Assembly: GCF_004379255.2 (NCBI RefSeq)
Contig: NC_056049.1
Location: 6,882,001-6,946,000 of the forward strand
Length of the DNA stretch: 64,000 nucleotides
Source of the DNA: Salvia splendens
Taxonomy: Eukaryota > Streptophyta > Magnoliopsida > Lamiales > Lamiaceae
Direction: 5' to 3'
Shown: positions 61,314-64,000 of the stretch, piece after piece
How positions within the stretch are numbered: the stretch's first letter is position 1
Layout: each line of letters begins with the position of its first letter
The notes under the pieces: model-generated
What the model was told of the DNA's origin: nothing
Database searches by the model: none
The model's input: only the letters and a program-made list of their open reading frames with translations
Made by a program: the position numbers and the translations under genes

Positions 61314-64000
61314 ATGAAGATTTTCATTAAAACTCTCAAAGGCTCGCAGTTCGCGATCGAAGTGAAACCTAACGACTCCGTACGTATATCCTTTCCCCTT
61401 TCTCTCGCTATGTGCCGGTGTCGAACACCTAATTGTCTACATGTGCGCGGAATGTGTTGGATTTCCAATTAGTTGGTGTTCTATTCTATGTGGCTGGAGA
61501 GTGGCTAGGGTTTTCGAATGCTACTATTGTTTTTCGGTTTTGTTGATTGTGATTTGTTTAATGAAATGTTATTGTCATTGAAGTAGCAGTAGCAGCGTGT
61601 TTTTGTGTGTGCTTCTTGGTTGATCCTATAACAAGACGAGTATTCCCTTACTTGAGCAAGCTGAATATTGTTTCAGTTATGAATTTTGATAAATTGAGGA
61701 GGTTGTGGATGCTTAGATCATTAAATTGTGCAGTAATGTGTGAAACTTTGCACTTGTTATAGAAGATTATTGCACCAAATTCCTGAAGCATTATTTGACG
61801 CTTGTAGTTGCGCAAAATATTCATATGCAAAGAATTATGCATTTTTGGATAAATTAGAAAATGCTCATTCCTTGCTCGTTAAATGGAGAGATTAATGTGG
61901 ACGTCTAATAATGGATTAGAACAAAGCTGTTGCTGTTTGCTCTTGGTCTTTATTTACTCAAAATAGAGCAGATTTTTGTAATGCAATTGGTATATAAGCC
62001 TTTTTCTATGTTGGTGCTTTTTCTTAATAAGTTAGTATACTATTTTGTTTTTATTACAAAGAAGTAATGGAGACAATCAATAAGTTACTGAATCCTTTTC
62101 TGTTGATTCTTTTTTAATTTAAAAAATTGTAGTTCAAGTTATGTCACTGTTTACCTTGATTATTTTCAGGTGGCAGATGTGAAGAAAAACATTGAAACAG
62201 TTCAGGGCTCTGCTGTCTACCCCGCAGCTCAGCAGATGCTTATCTATCAAGGGAAAGTTCTTAAGGATGAAACGACAGTAGAGCATAATGCAGTTGCTGA
62301 GGGAAGTTTTGTTGTGATTATGTTGTCCAAGGTAATTTTTAATCCTGTCTTCTGGGGAAGATTCCTGTTGCAATTTGCAGTTATTTATATCTAATTTCAT
62401 CTTGAGTGAGGGTTTTATATATCAGGGGTGATTTGCAAAATATGATAAAACATTAGGATGTGATTCACTATTCAAAGGAACAATAAGAGGAAATATTTGC
62501 ATTGCCCCAAGGAAAGTTGTGTCTAGGAGCCAACATATTACATTACAAGTTGATGAAAAGTATTGTAGAACATATTTGAATATATTTCTGATTGTATATC
62601 CACAATTTTGATAGAACAAGAGTTCGCAGAGTGGATCATCTGCATCTGCTGCCCCATCGAGTACAGTGAGCCACGATCTCTCTCTCTCTCTCCATCTCCC
62701 TCGTTTTGCATGTGTTTTTGGTTTCTTTTTTGTTCTAGTGGCTCAGATATTCTATATATAAGATGTTTACACGAATACGTGTTTAAAATGCTGATTTAGT
62801 ACTTGATTTGTAAGGGTACAAAAACTGATACTGATGAGGTATTGATTTAGATAAATTTTCATATATGCTTATAATATTAGTTTGTTAGGTTTATGTCTCA
62901 GATTGAGTAATTTAAGCTTTAATATATTCGGCAATTGCATGCTCTATAATGTCAATTATAAAACTAACAAGCCAAACTATAACTATTATATTAGTCAAAA
63001 GACACCTTGAGAAGGGCATGATAAGAGTATTGGTCAACATTAAACATGTGGACTTAATTATACATCAGTCATTTTATGTAACTTTTATTGGTTGTCTTAG
63101 CCTTAAGTAAAATTAGCACTTTTGCTCAATGATTTTGTTCATGAATGATTTAACGAAAATCTGAAATGCATGAATTGTGCATATGTGGCTTTTGAATTAA
63201 AGCTTTTTTTACTATTTTGCTGAAAATTGTTCATGAATGATTGCTTTTGGTTGATAATTCTGTTTATTTGTGTAGGTGCAACCTGCAAGTGGCACTCCAT
63301 CAGCACAACCAGTTGCAGCAGCGTCTACAGATCCATCTACTCTTGCACCGTGAGTTGATCTTGGTCCCTCAGTTTTAGCTAAATGAGTAATTTCTTCTCT
63401 TATAGTTTATTTTCCTGCATTTGTAGTCAACAATCAGAACCTGAATCTGCTTCTGTTACTGCTCCTAACCCTGCTGCGTGAGTACATCTAATCTGTTCAT
63501 TACATGCAGTATTAACATTTCATGTTGTTTTGATTGCCTTCAATATTTATGATATTGCTTGTTTGTTCAATCAATCAGCTCAGTAGGCGTTTATGATCAA
63601 GTGGCATCCAATCTTGTAGCTGGAACTAACTTGGAGGGTACTGTTCAGCAGATACTAGATATGGGTGGAGGAAGCTGGGACCGAGATACTGTTATCCGTG
63701 CACTACGGGCTGCATATAATAATCCAGAGCGAGCTGTTGAATACCTCTATTCTGTGAGTCTCTTCCTGAAAATCTTGGACTCTGCTAAATTTGATTTGAT
63801 CTTTAGCAGTTCCACTGACTTAAGAGTTGAAAACTTGTTCATTATTAAAAAAGTGGGAAAATAAATTCTAGTTATTGGATACAGCTGAGTCTTTTTACTC
63901 ACACTCGTTTAATAGAATTGTTGTGATAACCCAATAATAATCCAATCTCAGGGTATTCCAGAGCAAGCAGAAGTTGCTCCTGTTGCTCAACCTCCTGCTG
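61314..64000 (+). CDS. RAD23: RAD23 ubiquitin-receptor / UV-excision repair protein, 3' end missing
   Basis: Shuttle factor that carries ubiquitinated proteins to the proteasome and stabilises XPC/RAD4 in nucleotide excision repair. Exons so far: 61314-61379, 62170-62331, 63276-63349, 63427-63477, 63579-63753 and 63952-64000 (continues out of the window). Residues 1-76 are the ubiquitin-like domain ([17 protein letters not shown] start, [11 protein letters not shown]). A Pro/Ala/Ser/Gln-rich linker is split over two short exons. The first UBA domain follows with [20 protein letters not shown] and [13 protein letters not shown]. The XPC-binding and second UBA domains would lie beyond base 64000. 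Junctions all keep frame; no lesion. Plants have several paralogues and I cannot say which. Confidence 0.95.

Noticed and set aside
1..64000. tRNA or rRNA genes
   Set aside because: No complete cloverleaf or rRNA sequence noticed; the only tRNA-like signals are LTR primer sites (39750, 40009, 51425) and the weak SINE head near 35300.

Overview
The window is nuclear DNA of a flowering plant. The genes are split by many introns, the intergenic DNA is AT-rich, and the genes are plant types: ABA4 (neoxanthin synthesis), CYP735A (cytokinin trans-hydroxylase), a ribosomal protein gene with a telo-box/site II promoter, ALG6 and RAD23. Both LTR-retrotransposon primer sites match the initiator-Met tRNA type used by plant elements. 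A eudicot is likely; I cannot name the species.

Layout. 1-3242 (+): 3' part of mannose-6-phosphate isomerase. 5172-6267 (-): ribosomal protein eS7. 7374-11744 (+): a ten-exon membrane protein resembling the N-terminal half of ZnT5/Msc2/MTP12 zinc transporters, with one U12 (AT-AC) intron and a hAT MITE in another intron. 13102-22577 (-): ABA4, whose first intron carries an 8,000-bp Mutator-like element (14393-22392). 24060-27826 (-): monoacylglycerol lipase/caffeoylshikimate-esterase-like hydrolase. 28888-29243 (+): a small unrecognised gene. 30524-31541 (+): a small glyoxalase/VOC protein. 36529-38787: a decayed PIF/Harbinger element. 38951-41985 (-): a CYP735A copy with three lesions and a TRIM retrotransposon in its last intron. 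42761-52060: a Harbinger MITE, a solo LTR and a 6.5-kb Ty1/copia element. 55658-59555 (-): ALG6. 61314-64000 (+): 5' part of RAD23.

The most striking object is the Mutator-like element in ABA4 intron 1. It has 135-bp terminal inverted repeats and a perfect 9-bp target duplication. It carries two convergent, apparently open genes: a MURA/MULE transposase (SWIM and CCHC zinc fingers) and a MAIN-like plant mobile domain (PMD) protein. These two otherwise unrelated proteins end in the same ~70-residue C-terminal tail. Arrays of a GCCAA/TTGGC palindrome fill both ends of the element and the stretch between the genes.

The host genes are independent housekeeping or hormone genes, not an operon. ABA4 (abscisic-acid precursor) and CYP735A (trans-zeatin) are both hormone genes, and both hold transposons in introns. 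All exon boundaries were derived by eye from splice signals, reading-frame continuity and family resemblance, not from transcripts.
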